Origin: a bacterium
GTDB lineage: Bacteria > Bacteroidota > Ignavibacteria > SZUA-365
Direction: 5' to 3'
DNA length: 64,000 nt
Assembly: GCA_020444325.1 (NCBI GenBank)
Contig: JAHLLD010000002.1
Span: 1 to 64,000 of the forward strand
The translations under genes and the position numbers were made by a program. Below the pieces are notes generated by a model. The model was not told where the DNA came from and ran no database searches. It saw only the letters and a program-made list of their open reading frames with translations. This document shows, in pieces, positions 36,211 to 46,543 of the stretch; the stretch's first letter is position 1, and each line of letters begins with the position of its first letter.

Positions 36211-39200
36211 ATGAGCAAGGACAGTTCCGGACAGGTGAAAACGCGGCGCAGCGGTTTTCCACGGCGTAAGTACTTTGCCGTGGGAGCGGTATTACTTTTC
36301 CTCGCGGTGTGTGTACTGCTGTATTTTCGCAGTCTTGAGCGGAACAGGGAACATCTGACGCAACACAACATCCGTCACCTCGGCACCATCGCGACCGTTA
36401 TCCAGGAACGGCTCGATGCGTTTGCCGATGCTGTCGGCAATGCGCTGGATTATTCCGCTGATGACCGCTGGAAGGCCGCACAGCAGCCATGTGAGCCTGA
36501 TCGCCGGTATACGAGGAACGCAGAGGCAAATCCTCCGCGGCCACAGGGGGTCTCGGTACGGCAGGAATACGAGAAACTGCCTGCCCATCTGCGAGGCAGA
36601 ATGATCACGGAACAGAAAATGAAGTCTCCACAGGCAGATGTCGTTGCGCAAAGCAACCGGGAGGTAAAGGAGGAGAAGCCTGACAATGCTGAGGAGGTGC
36701 AGCGCGTCGCGCAACAGAAGCGCAAACTCATGTTCAGTGACAGCGCAAGCGTCATTGAAGCAACGCCCAGCTACGATCAGCTTCTCGACGTGGCACAAAT
36801 CACGGAAGGATCTTTCGATGCCATCCTGCTTGTCAGTGCGGCTGGAGACAGTGTGCTGTTCAACAGTGCGCCACAGACCATGCGCATCACGCGCATCGAC
36901 AGCGTGCTGATTGACGAGCAGAATCGGTCTTTCCTCGAGGTTGCCATGAACACGAATGTCGGCCTTCTCACTGTCGCCAACAAGGAATTCCTCATCTACA
37001 TACAGGTGATGAAGGATCTGCGCGTTTGCGGAATGCTGGAGCGGGATCGATTTGAAAAGCAGGTGCAGTCCATTCATGGCGTTTCCCTGCTCGACGGTAT
37101 GATTGTCCTCGCCCTGCTGCTTCTTGCAATTCCTCTGATCACGCTGCATTACGCACGCATCAACGAACGCATTCAGCCGTTAAATGTTCTCATCACTATT
37201 GCATGCATCATCCTCGGGTCGACCCTGGTCGTCCTGTTGCTGGCGGATTTCCTGTACAACAAGCAAACAGTCGACGAGGTCGACAATCGCACCCTTGAAC
37301 ATTTTTCCCGTGAAATCAAGCAACGTGTGACCCGCGAGTTCGCGCAGCTCGACAGCATGACCACAATGCTGGACAGAGACATTGCTGCGCGTTCGGGCGT
37401 CCCATTCGATTCCGTCCACGCGCTGACGGATTCCGCAATCGGATCTCGGCTGATGGGGCATCTCGATTCCCTGCCTTTCCATCTGCGTCCAGCGATCTTT
37501 CATCAACCCTCTCAGCGAGCGTTCGATCGCATCCTGTCACGATACCCGTATTTCCATCAGCTGTACTGGATGGACGAGGAAGGACTCATGAAAGCGCTGT
37601 GGACGAAGAATCCCTATCTCTATTACGATGTACCGGTGAAGGACCGGGAATACTTCCAGGCTGTCATGAACGGCGCACAGCGTTATATACAGCCTCATTA
37701 CACCCGCTCGAGCGGGGATTTCATGGTTGCCTACAGCCGTCCATCGCCCCTGTTCTTTCGGGAAGGCGCGATGCGGGTGAAAGCAGCAGCGTCCGATGAC
37801 GATTCCGGTGCATGCTGGGACACCCTCCATACCGCAGTGGGAGCCGTGGACCTCCTGCCGCGCTCGCTTGTAAACACCTGGTTTCCGGAAGGGTACGGTT
37901 TCATGTTCATCGACCGCGCGGGATTTGTCCTTTTCCATTCAATTACGCGCCGCAGCCTGCATGAGAATCTGTTTGACGAGTGCGGAGACAATGCGCTTCG
38001 CGATATCGTCGAAGCGGGGGCAGATGGCCTTGTGAGTACACGGTACTGGGAAGACCAGGTCCGTATGCTTGCGTCCCCGTTTTCCCTCCCGCATGTGAAG
38101 GATTCGTGGTATCTGGTCGTCTACTCCGAGCAGGATATGATCACGGATATGAAAGCGGGAAACCTGATGATGAGTGGCATGATGTACCTGTATTTTTTCA
38201 TCCCCATCATGCTTGGCTTCATATTTTTTGCCTATATGTGGGATCCCCGGCTGCGTCTGCTCTGGCACAAACCGGGCTTTGAAAAACAGTACAAGGAGCG
38301 CACGCTCAGCAGCCTGATCGCGGCAGCAGTGACCATGTTTGCGGCGATGTTCCTTTTCGACGATGTATACCTGGTATTGCTGACGGGCCTCGTGCTTCCG
38401 CATGCGCACTACCAGCTCACGCTCTGGAACATGGATGCAAATGCCATACCCTATCCCACGCATCATCGGAGACGCTGGCTGCATGCGATGCGTTCACGGC
38501 GCGGAGCTGCGTTCATTGTCCATGCAATCATGGTATTGCTGTACCTCTACATTCTCTTCGTGAACATGGATGCCGATGCGGATGCTGCTGTCGGATGGAC
38601 GGCCTGGGGACGCTTGCTGGTACTGGCGGCACTGGTACTCCTGCTGATTCTTATCGACCGGGGGGTACATCTTTTCGTGCAGCGTCGCGGAAGTCGTGGG
38701 AAAAACGACGAAAGTCTGAAATGGTATGTGCGGTCTCTCACGGCGACCGTGTTGCTGGTGAGTTTCGTCCCCATGGCGATTTTCTTCCGTGGGGCGACTG
38801 ACCTGCACAGCATGGCGTACGAAAGAGTGCAGAAGGATTCGTTTTTTCGCTCACTCACTGTGCGCAATGCCCGCCTTGAAGCGGAGTATGAGAGTGAACG
38901 TATCCTGCATGAAGACGCGTCGCGACTTTCCAATGCAAGCGTAAAGCAGGAGGAAGGCCCTGCGCTGTACGACACGCTTGCCATGACCGCAAAGCGGGAT
39001 ACGCGCGATGTGTATATCATTGGGAAGAAGGAGGGGCTGCAAGCGTCCAGCAGTGTCCCTGTAGTCGTGAATGACACACTGCTGCGGGCCTTCCTGCTTC
39101 CTGTCAACAGCAGTGCGCGGCTGTTTCGCCGGCAGCTCGCCTCCGGTGGCGCCGGGTCGATCGACACCACCGCTGTGGTGGATGCAGGATTTCGCGCTGA

Positions 39201-40383
39201 CAACCTTCCACCGTTGGTATACCCACGTTCGTTTCGCGTGACGCCACGGTTCGGCGGTGTGCTTCCCGTGATTCTCGCCTTCGGAATATTTCTCTTGATA
39301 CTGTACACGCTTATCAGGTATGGCACGCGCAGACTGTTCATGACGGAGATGCGTGTGCCGGACAGACTTCCCGGACGATGGGAAGACGGCAGCTGCCTCT
39401 TCATCTGGACGTCGGAAGAGGACCACCGGCGTTTTCTTGATCGTTGCCGGAGCATGTCGCCCGAGCCGGAAATACACTGCCTGAATGAACACAGTATGAA
39501 GGCATTGCTCGAGGACAACGAACATCGTCCAGGAGACGACCGGCGTGTCGTGCTCGACTGTTTCGAATATGATGCCAACAACGCCATCGCCAATCTGCGC
39601 AAGCTGGAACTTCTTGAACACCTGCTTTTCACCCAGTCTGCCCGTGTCTGTGTTGTGTGCTCAGTCGATCCGGAATACTATTTCTTCCAAAGCGACGATT
39701 CGCCGCAAAGTCCGGATCTGCGTGAGCGCTGGAAACGTGTGCTGAACATGCTGGTCACTCTCGAGTACGGCAACAGTACGGAAGAGCATGTACGTACGCC
39801 GCACAGACAGCCACTGGGGACGCATCCCTCGCTGGCCGAAATCGTCGATATGGATTGTACGCTTGCAGGAATGGAGGACATTGCCGAGCACGCACACCGG
39901 TTGGTGCGCGACGGATTGTTGAAGGAGAGGGATGATGTGCTGCTGTGGATCAGTAAACAGAGCAAACCGTTGTATCAAAGTATCTGGATGACCTGTCGCA
40001 AGCGAGAGCGCTTTGTTCTCTATCGTATAGCGCAGGACGGCTTTGTCCCGCACCGGGCGTTGAACATTATTCGTCAGCTCGTCACGCGTGGCCTTCTGAT
40101 ACGTGACCCGAGTCTCTGCGTATTCAATGAAACCTTCGAGCGTTTCATTCTCGAAGTCAAGACACCCGAACAGATCAGGGAATGGGAAGCTGAAGAGCCA
40201 CCCGGAATCTGGGGCAGCATCAAGCACCCGATACTCGTCGGATTCGTGGTGATCGCGGCTGCGCTGTTCTACGTGAACCCCAATTACTTCGATTCGACCG
40301 TAGCCATCCTGACGGCGCTCGCCGGCGCCATCCCGCTTCTCTTCCGCGTCCGCGGTTTCATCACGACCGGGAAGGCGGAGTAG
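36211..40383 (+). CDS. Cache-sensor multi-membrane protein with degenerate STAND/AAA-like and winged-helix C-terminal domain
   Basis: 1390 residues. One helix (about 24-43), an extracytoplasmic segment, two helices (about 294-345), then a Cache-like sensor (about 346-650, with PYFHQLYWMDEEGLM and VPVKDREYFQAVMNGAQRYI). Several helices follow (about 651-860), another extracytoplasmic loop, a helix at 1014-1042, and a cytoplasmic domain (about 1043-1335). This last part has a Walker-B-like strand (RRVVLDCFEYD) and a sensor-like strand (ARVCVVCSVDPEYY), but no GxxxxGK[ST] P-loop. It ends with a winged-helix-like stretch (YRIAQDGFVPHRALNIIRQL, RGLLIRDPSLCVFNETFERF) and two terminal helices. It is likely a membrane signalling protein with an inactive or divergent NTPase fold. 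Start follows AGGAT. Confidence 0.85.
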   Translation: MSKDSSGQVKTRRSGFPRRKYFAVGAVLLFLAVCVLLYFRSLERNREHLTQHNIRHLGTIATVIQERLDAFADAVGNALDYSADDRWKAAQQPCEPDRRYTRNAEANPPRPQGVSVRQEYEKLPAHLRGRMITEQKMKSPQADVVAQSNREVKEEKPDNAEEVQRVAQQKRKLMFSDSASVIEATPSYDQLLDVAQITEGSFDAILLVSAAGDSVLFNSAPQTMRITRIDSVLIDEQNRSFLEVAMNTNVGLLTVANKEFLIYIQVMKDLRVCGMLERDRFEKQVQSIHGVSLLDGMIVLALLLLAIPLITLHYARINERIQPLNVLITIACIILGSTLVVLLLADFLYNKQTVDEVDNRTLEHFSREIKQRVTREFAQLDSMTTMLDRDIAARSGVPFDSVHALTDSAIGSRLMGHLDSLPFHLRPAIFHQPSQRAFDRILSRYPYFHQLYWMDEEGLMKALWTKNPYLYYDVPVKDREYFQAVMNGAQRYIQPHYTRSSGDFMVAYSRPSPLFFREGAMRVKAAASDDDSGACWDTLHTAVGAVDLLPRSLVNTWFPEGYGFMFIDRAGFVLFHSITRRSLHENLFDECGDNALRDIVEAGADGLVSTRYWEDQVRMLASPFSLPHVKDSWYLVVYSEQDMITDMKAGNLMMSGMMYLYFFIPIMLGFIFFAYMWDPRLRLLWHKPGFEKQYKERTLSSLIAAAVTMFAAMFLFDDVYLVLLTGLVLPHAHYQLTLWNMDANAIPYPTHHRRRWLHAMRSRRGAAFIVHAIMVLLYLYILFVNMDADADAAVGWTAWGRLLVLAALVLLLILIDRGVHLFVQRRGSRGKNDESLKWYVRSLTATVLLVSFVPMAIFFRGATDLHSMAYERVQKDSFFRSLTVRNARLEAEYESERILHEDASRLSNASVKQEEGPALYDTLAMTAKRDTRDVYIIGKKEGLQASSSVPVVVNDTLLRAFLLPVNSSARLFRRQLASGGAGSIDTTAVVDAGFRADNLPPLVYPRSFRVTPRFGGVLPVILAFGIFLLILYTLIRYGTRRLFMTEMRVPDRLPGRWEDGSCLFIWTSEEDHRRFLDRCRSMSPEPEIHCLNEHSMKALLEDNEHRPGDDRRVVLDCFEYDANNAIANLRKLELLEHLLFTQSARVCVVCSVDPEYYFFQSDDSPQSPDLRERWKRVLNMLVTLEYGNSTEEHVRTPHRQPLGTHPSLAEIVDMDCTLAGMEDIAEHAHRLVRDGLLKERDDVLLWISKQSKPLYQSIWMTCRKRERFVLYRIAQDGFVPHRALNIIRQLVTRGLLIRDPSLCVFNETFERFILEVKTPEQIREWEAEEPPGIWGSIKHPILVGFVVIAAALFYVNPNYFDSTVAILTALAGAIPLLFRVRGFITTGKAE

Positions 40384-40593
40384 ACGGCGGCATCTCCAGA
40401 ATGCCGATGGGAGCGAATTTCAGAAAATCAGGGGGAGAGATGCAGAATAGGTGGTAGTACCGATGCGTGGCTCCGCTGCAGGCGGTATTATGGGGATAAG
40501 GTCAACTACTCCTAAATATAGTATTCAATGGCAGCACTGGGTTGCGCGCTGCCGATACGCACCTGCATCTCAATTATTCCGGCGGAGGTCCAC

Positions 40594-42963
40594 ATGAGTT
40601 CATGGCGAAACCACTTCGTATCATCCCTGAAAACATTTTCCTTCCTCACCGTTCCACTGTTGCTGATGATTCTGTTGCCTTGCTCATTGAGCGCGCAGCT
40701 CAGTGGTACGTACACGATCGGGAGCGGAGGAGACTACACAACCTTCAACGACGCCATCACTGCTTTGAACAGCTCAGGGATATCGGGCGCAGTGACGTTC
40801 AATGTGCTGGCGGGAAGCTACAATGAAAGCATCGTGATCGGGGAGATTACCGGTGCAAGCGCGGTGAACACAGTCACATTCGACGGAGGCAGTGGAAACG
40901 CCGCCACCCGCATCCTGACGTATGCTGTCCCTTCAGCTGATGGATCTGTCGTGACACTCAACGGTGCGGATTATGTCCGTATCCGGAATATCAGCATCGT
41001 TTCCACGGATGCGTTATACGGATACGGTATCAAATTCAGTAACAGCGCTGATTACAACGAGATCACGGGTTGCAATATCACGCTGCCGGAGAATTCGGCA
41101 TCATATTACCATCGCTGCATCGTAACAGCGCCATTGTCTGGTCGTCCGGGATACGAAGATTATGGGAGTTATAATCTCATCTCCGGAAATACTATTCGCA
41201 ACGGACTTACAGGTATCGAATGGCATGGCCCCTCTCAGGGCAATGTAGATGACTGCCGCAGCAACCACTTTATTGGAAACACCATTCTCAATTTCCACGA
41301 CTATGGGATTTATATTTACTACGGTGCAGAGTATACCATAGTTGGGAACACGATACATCAGAGGGATGTCGCGACAAGCGGCGGAAATGCCTGCGCACTG
41401 TACGTTTCAGGTATTATTGATGGTGCGACGATTGCACGGAACTATGTTAGCAGCCGGGTGTACGGTATGCGATTAAACTACCTCAACTACTATGCAGCTG
41501 AATATGCGACGCCAATACGGGTGTACAACAACATGATAGTTGTTGATGGTACGGGAAATGTACGCGGGCTGTACATGTTCAACTGTAAAAAAACCGATGT
41601 CATCCACAACTCACTGCGTGTGACAACATTGATATCGACGGCGTACGGAATCTATTCCTCTGGTTCAAGCACCTCCGACAACATTTGTGCGAACAATATG
41701 ATCTCCGTTGAGTCGAGCGGTGCCGTGCGTCCTATATACGTACTCAGTGCAAATCCGTTTGCTGTTTTCGACTATAATATCGCACATGTGTTTGGACAGA
41801 ATGTATATTCGACAGTATGGAGATGGGGTGGCGTCAACTACATTTCTCTCGATGCTCTTAAGTCGTCGGTTACTGGATTCCATCAGCATAGCCTGGATGC
41901 TGATCCGGAGTGGCTCTCTCCCACAGATTTACATACAATGGCCTTGGCAGCATATCGCACTGGACTGGGGGGACTTGATCTGCCTCTCGATTACGATGGC
42001 GAGACCCGATACAGCAGTCCCTGCATCGGTGCTGACGAATACGTGCTGTGTGACCTGACCTGTCCCGACAACATCGTTCTCGACAATGATGCCGGACTCT
42101 GCTCAGCTGTCGCAACCTTCATGCCGACAGCAACGATCGGCTGCGGCACGGTTACCTGCAACCCTCCTTCCGGAAGCATTTTCCCGGTTGGCACGACAAC
42201 GGTGGATTGCTACACCGATGCGGGTCCCCAGTGCAGTTTCACCGTTACCGTGCACGATGCCGAGGCACCGATCATCAGTTCTGCATCTCCTATGGTACTG
42301 TGGCCTGTGGATCATGGTTACGAAACAGTGGGTGTGCAGCAGCTTGTCGCGAGCGTCGCGGATAATTGCGACATGCTCTCAGCCGGTGATATCCGAATTG
42401 TCGGTGCGTACAGTGATGAAGATGAAATCGGACAGGGCTCGGGCAATACGCTCGATGACATCGTGATCGCACAGGATTGCCAGTCGGTAGAACTGCGGAG
42501 GGAGCGGGATGGTACGGGCGACGGACGCGTGTACTCCATTCAGCTCGCTGTCACCGATGCTGCAGGCAATACGGGTGTTGCTGTCAGCAAGGTGCATGTG
42601 TCGCACAACAGCAATTCCGCCGCAGTTGAAGGTCCGGCTCTGTACACTGTCGCGGGACCCTGCGGCGCTCCAAAACAGCGCATCTCTGCTCCATTGCCGG
42701 GAAGCATGACGCTGCAGCAGAACTACCCGAATCCCTTCAACCCGTCGACGACGATTCTATTCTCCATTCCCGACGACAACATTATCAGTCTGCGTGTGTA
42801 CGATATGCTCGGACGCACGGTCGAAACACTGGCTGAAGGACGGTATGCGGCCGGTGCGTATACCGTGCAGTTCGATGCTTCATGGCTTGCAGCCGGACGA
42901 TATGTCTACCGTCTCGAGGGCGGCGGTCAGATTCTGCAGCGGAGCATGTTGCTGATCAAGTAA
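40594..42963 (+). CDS. Secreted parallel beta-helix protein with HYR-like and T9SS domains
   Basis: 789 residues. ATG 40594 follows GGAGG and begins a long signal (SSWRNHFVSSLKTFSFLTVP, then LLLMILLPCSLSAQ). The body (about 45-480) is a right-handed parallel beta-helix with repeats such as ISGNTIRNGLTGIEWHG, FIGNTILNFHDYGIYIYYG and IVGNTIHQRDVATSGGN. Next is a HYR-like module (CPDNIVLDNDAGLCSAVATF with PVGTTTVDCYTDAGPQCSF). The tail is T9SS type A (LQQNYPNPFNPSTTILFSI, YDMLGRTVETLAEGRY, ending SMLLIK). Beta-helix proteins of this kind often bind or cut polysaccharide, but catalytic residues are not evident. A hairpin follows at 43016-43048. Confidence 0.87.
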   Translation: MSSWRNHFVSSLKTFSFLTVPLLLMILLPCSLSAQLSGTYTIGSGGDYTTFNDAITALNSSGISGAVTFNVLAGSYNESIVIGEITGASAVNTVTFDGGSGNAATRILTYAVPSADGSVVTLNGADYVRIRNISIVSTDALYGYGIKFSNSADYNEITGCNITLPENSASYYHRCIVTAPLSGRPGYEDYGSYNLISGNTIRNGLTGIEWHGPSQGNVDDCRSNHFIGNTILNFHDYGIYIYYGAEYTIVGNTIHQRDVATSGGNACALYVSGIIDGATIARNYVSSRVYGMRLNYLNYYAAEYATPIRVYNNMIVVDGTGNVRGLYMFNCKKTDVIHNSLRVTTLISTAYGIYSSGSSTSDNICANNMISVESSGAVRPIYVLSANPFAVFDYNIAHVFGQNVYSTVWRWGGVNYISLDALKSSVTGFHQHSLDADPEWLSPTDLHTMALAAYRTGLGGLDLPLDYDGETRYSSPCIGADEYVLCDLTCPDNIVLDNDAGLCSAVATFMPTATIGCGTVTCNPPSGSIFPVGTTTVDCYTDAGPQCSFTVTVHDAEAPIISSASPMVLWPVDHGYETVGVQQLVASVADNCDMLSAGDIRIVGAYSDEDEIGQGSGNTLDDIVIAQDCQSVELRRERDGTGDGRVYSIQLAVTDAAGNTGVAVSKVHVSHNSNSAAVEGPALYTVAGPCGAPKQRISAPLPGSMTLQQNYPNPFNPSTTILFSIPDDNIISLRVYDMLGRTVETLAEGRYAAGAYTVQFDASWLAAGRYVYRLEGGGQILQRSMLLIK

Positions 42964-43015
42964 TGAGCGTGCCACCGTACCAATTCGCAGATGGTATGGG
43001 CACCTTCTGAGACGG

Positions 43016-43048
43016 AATCCCCTGTGGCGATTGCAGCCGCAGGGGATT
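43016..43048 (+). terminator. Hairpin terminator
   Basis: AATCCCCTG (43016-43024) pairs with CAGGGGATT (43040-43048); the loop can form extra GC pairs. No long T run follows, so confidence is moderate. Confidence 0.5.
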
Positions 43049-43208
43049 CACGTCCATTTGCAAACACGGAACGAAATGACATTCTCGTGACAACCGATCT
43101 GTCGCAGATAGCGAGTTTGCCCAAAATCAAGAATGTCTCTGTTTCTCATGCGCAGGAAGTACGTGCATTGAAGAGTCCAGAATCATTGCCAAAGCGAGGA
43201 GGATCGTC

Positions 43209-46200
43209 ATGCGCATCATTTTGCTGCTTCTACTCACATTGTTTGTGTCTCATCCCATGCTTGCGCAGAAACAGGGCAAGCCGCTCGGGAAAACGCCAGC
43301 CGTTCTGACAAACGATTCCTACGTCCAGCTTGGCGGAAACAACATGACCATGTGGCTGTCGAATAACGGGTCGATTTCGCACAGTCCGTTGTCCGATGCG
43401 TCGGGTCTGGAATGGCCTGCGGCTTCAGGTCGACATGTCATGTACGAGGATGGTTTTGTAATCGGTGCGCGCCAGTCCGGAACCCTGCATATCGGGGGAT
43501 CCACCTATGTCAATGCGCTGCAGGCCGGAAACATACTCGCATCAGGACAGGCCTCGAATCCGGGGAGTCCGATACATCGTGTCTACCACGTGGGCGATTA
43601 CACCTCGCAGGAATTTGCGCACCTCAGCTCCGCCCAGCAATCGGCCTTCAGGATTGATTTCCTGGAATGGCCTGTCGATCTCGGTGCCCCGTGGATTGAC
43701 GGAGACAGCAATGGCAGGTATGAGCCGGATTTCGATGCATGGATGGCAGGGACCCCGGGAACAGATAAGCCAGACTTCCGGGGGAAGGAGATGTGCTGGT
43801 ATGTTTCGAACGATCTTGACGGTGCCCGCGCGGCCAGTCTGTATGGAACGATGCCGATGGGCATCGAAGTGCAGGTGCTCGCATGGACAGGCACGGGTGA
43901 TCCCGTCTCGGAAAACACAATCTATGTCAGTTTCACGATGATCAATAAGGGGACAGCAGACCTGACGGATTGTTATATCGGACGCTGGGCCGACCCTGAC
44001 GTTGGGGATGCCTTTAATGATCTGGTCGGAATTGACACGTCCCTCGTCGCGATGTATGCATACAACGGGGAGCCGCTGGATGACATTTATGACATGCAGC
44101 CACCTGCTGTGGGTGTGATCTGGCTGCAGACAGCGATCGCACCCGCAATGGGATCGAGAGCGCGGTACGGAAACGGCTGGCGGGAAGGCTATCGGAACGT
44201 GCCGCTCAGTTCATTCGCATTCTATATCAACGGCGATCCGGATTACCAGGATCCGGAACTCGGTTCAGCTTTGGGTGCACCGCAGATGTACAATTATTTG
44301 AGCGGCCGCCTGTACGACGGCAGCGCCTATATTGATCCAACGACCTCAAAGGCAACGCGCTTCCCGCTTACCGGTGATCCGGGTACGGGACTCGGCTGGG
44401 TCGATGGCCTGCTGCATGAACCGGGAGACCGCCGTATGCTGTCTGCCTGCGGTCCGTTCACAGTCGCGGTGGGCGATACGCAGCAGGTGGTGTGTGCGAC
44501 TTCAATCGGTACAGGAGTCACACCGCTGCTCGCGGTGCAGCAGCTCCTTGACAATGCGTACCGGCTGCGGAGGAGCTATCAGACCATGCGTCCCATGCTG
44601 GCACTCACCGACACCAGGTATCAGTTGTCCTGGCCCGCGGAGGACGCATTTGAACTGACGACATACGTGCAGGCCGAGGCGGGTCAGAATCTGGAAGCCA
44701 TTCTCCGCGCACCGGGCAGCACGGAGCTCGGACGTTTCCCGCTCCGGGATGACGGGCAGCATGGTGACGGTGCAGCGGGGGACGGATTGTATGCCGGACT
44801 TTTCACACATGCGGCATTTTCCACAGGTGCCGATCTTATCGTTGCGCTGACGGAGAACGGAGAGATTCGGAACGATGCCATCGCTGCGAGGATGCTGCCG
44901 CTTGTCGGGGAGATTCGCCTCAATGATCTGCGAGTGGTGTCCGATCATATGGACTTCAATGGCGAGGCATCGCCCGGTGAAAACATCATCGTTGAGATGT
45001 CACTTGAGAACCGATCCACGCTCGCACTCGGTCCGTGGAACCTGTCGATGCTCGTTGCACCCGAGGCGACGCTCATCTCCAGATACTCACCAGTTATTCA
45101 GCCAGGGAATTCAGAGCAGTTGAACGGACTGCAGGACTCAACTCTCCATGCGCTGCGATGGGATGTTCCGGAGAACGCTCTGCCCAATACGACATTTCGC
45201 GTCCCTGTACATATCATTGCCAGTCAGTACTGCCAGTGGAACGATACACTGGAACTGCCGATACATGAACTCTCCAGGCCCATGTTTACAGGCGAGCTCT
45301 TTCACGAGGAGGGTCCCGCAGTGGGTACACTGGGTTATGTGGTCTCGGATCCTGACGCATTGAACGGACACCTTCTGCGTATCACGGTTGAGGGGAGGGA
45401 TACGGAGAACAAAACGCTGACAGTGCGGGATATCACAGATGGTGTCGTACTGCATTCAGGGATTCCCGTCCCGGACCGCTATGGCCATTTCTCTCCGGAG
45501 ATTGCCGGCATCCATCTCTGTATAGGCAGTACGTACGGGGACGTTGTCCTCTACCAGGAGGGATGGACGAACAGGGCGCTGAAGGACCCCCTCTGGGAGT
45601 TTGAACATCCTGATCGCACCTGGTTCAGCCCCTACGCCGGGTATCTCGCGTATGGCGATCAGTTTTTCGGTACTTCACTCTACATATTCGATACCTACCC
45701 TGTCCTGCTGGTATTTGATCGCAATGCGCAGTCCAAGGGCTACATGTATCTCCAGGGAGGAAGTCCGAACTACGCATATGACGGATACTATGAGAGTCCG
45801 CTCCGCGTCTATGACATGAGCGATTCCTCCAATCCCCGCCAGATCAGCTATGCGTTCGTTGAAAGATCCGGATCGGCATCAAATGACATGAGCTGGTTCC
45901 CGACAGCTTCTCCGGCAGACCGTGAGTATTTGATTCCGCTCGACCTTGCGTATACCGAGTCACCGAATCCGGCCTACACTTCTCCGCTCGATGTCAATGC
46001 GTATGCAACACCGATGCTTTATCTGATCTGGCCACTTCTCAATGCACAGTCAGGAAGCTTTCAGGATGGAGACAGGTTCTGGATTCATCCCCAGCTCCCG
46101 ATGTCGGAGCGGGATTCCTACCTCCTGGATCTCGGCCAGGTGAGCAGCGTTGGTCGTCCTGCGCAGATTCCACAGGATGTGGAACTGCATCAGAACTATC

Positions 46201-46439
46201 CGAATCCATTTACGGCAAGCACTACGCTTGCATTCACACTCCGGCGTCCCGCGACGGTAACACTCAGCATCACCGATGCGCTCGGCAGGCAGGTTCGGAG
46301 AATCGTTGATGGGGAATCGCTCGTTGCAGGCATGCATGTTCGGGCGTTTGCATCCCACAATCTCCCGCCCGGTATTTACTTCGCCCGTGTCACGGCAGGT
46401 GAACGGACGCAGGTAAAAAGAATGCTGCTGCTCCGCTGA
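43209..46439 (+). CDS. Large secreted T9SS protein of unknown function
   Basis: 1076 residues. ATG 43209 follows GAGGAGGATC and a signal peptide (MRIILLLLLTLFVSHPMLAQ). The N-terminal half contains LGAPWIDGDSNGRYEPDFDA (a calcium-loop-like segment), MPMGIEVQVLAWTGTGD and a long beta-sandwich-like region, as seen in exported FCB-group proteins of unknown role. The centre has LRDDGQHGDGAAGDGLYAGL, resembling the dockerin-linked or choice-of-anchor group. The C terminus is T9SS type A (LHQNYPNPFTASTTLAFTL, TDALGRQVRRIVDG, LPPGIYFARVTAGE). A hairpin terminator follows at 46465-46497. No enzymatic motif is visible. Confidence 0.85.
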   Translation: MRIILLLLLTLFVSHPMLAQKQGKPLGKTPAVLTNDSYVQLGGNNMTMWLSNNGSISHSPLSDASGLEWPAASGRHVMYEDGFVIGARQSGTLHIGGSTYVNALQAGNILASGQASNPGSPIHRVYHVGDYTSQEFAHLSSAQQSAFRIDFLEWPVDLGAPWIDGDSNGRYEPDFDAWMAGTPGTDKPDFRGKEMCWYVSNDLDGARAASLYGTMPMGIEVQVLAWTGTGDPVSENTIYVSFTMINKGTADLTDCYIGRWADPDVGDAFNDLVGIDTSLVAMYAYNGEPLDDIYDMQPPAVGVIWLQTAIAPAMGSRARYGNGWREGYRNVPLSSFAFYINGDPDYQDPELGSALGAPQMYNYLSGRLYDGSAYIDPTTSKATRFPLTGDPGTGLGWVDGLLHEPGDRRMLSACGPFTVAVGDTQQVVCATSIGTGVTPLLAVQQLLDNAYRLRRSYQTMRPMLALTDTRYQLSWPAEDAFELTTYVQAEAGQNLEAILRAPGSTELGRFPLRDDGQHGDGAAGDGLYAGLFTHAAFSTGADLIVALTENGEIRNDAIAARMLPLVGEIRLNDLRVVSDHMDFNGEASPGENIIVEMSLENRSTLALGPWNLSMLVAPEATLISRYSPVIQPGNSEQLNGLQDSTLHALRWDVPENALPNTTFRVPVHIIASQYCQWNDTLELPIHELSRPMFTGELFHEEGPAVGTLGYVVSDPDALNGHLLRITVEGRDTENKTLTVRDITDGVVLHSGIPVPDRYGHFSPEIAGIHLCIGSTYGDVVLYQEGWTNRALKDPLWEFEHPDRTWFSPYAGYLAYGDQFFGTSLYIFDTYPVLLVFDRNAQSKGYMYLQGGSPNYAYDGYYESPLRVYDMSDSSNPRQISYAFVERSGSASNDMSWFPTASPADREYLIPLDLAYTESPNPAYTSPLDVNAYATPMLYLIWPLLNAQSGSFQDGDRFWIHPQLPMSERDSYLLDLGQVSSVGRPAQIPQDVELHQNYPNPFTASTTLAFTLRRPATVTLSITDALGRQVRRIVDGESLVAGMHVRAFASHNLPPGIYFARVTAGERTQVKRMLLLR

Positions 46440-46464
46440 GAACGTGTCACAGAGCATTCAACTT

Positions 46465-46497
46465 AGAGAGATCCCATCCTCGCGGTGGGATCTCTCT
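46465..46497 (+). terminator. Hairpin terminator
   Basis: AGAGAGATCCCA (46465-46476) and TGGGATCTCTCT (46486-46497) form a perfect 12-bp stem with a nine-base loop. Only a short pyrimidine tail follows. Confidence 0.7.
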
Positions 46498-46503
46498 GCT
46501 TGC

Positions 46504-46518
46504 ATGCAGGATTTGCAT
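46504..46518. repeat. Degenerate copy of the ATGCAGAATCTGCAT element
   Basis: ATGCAGGATTTGCAT matches the element seen at 59306-59320 and 22319-22333 at 13 of 15 positions, and it is likewise followed by a C/T-rich CCTCCGC. It lies 25 bases before the palindrome of the DUF134 gene. Confidence 0.45.
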
Positions 46519-46543
46519 TCCTCCGCATTGATGCGTACAATTA

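Noticed and set aside
38547-39632. 361-codon minus-strand open frame
   Set aside because: Antisense to the Cache/STAND-like gene; Ser/Arg-rich product typical of a shadow frame.
35442-40383. Interpretation as a known defence system
   Set aside because: No nuclease, TIR, protease or other effector motif was found, so no defence class is claimed.
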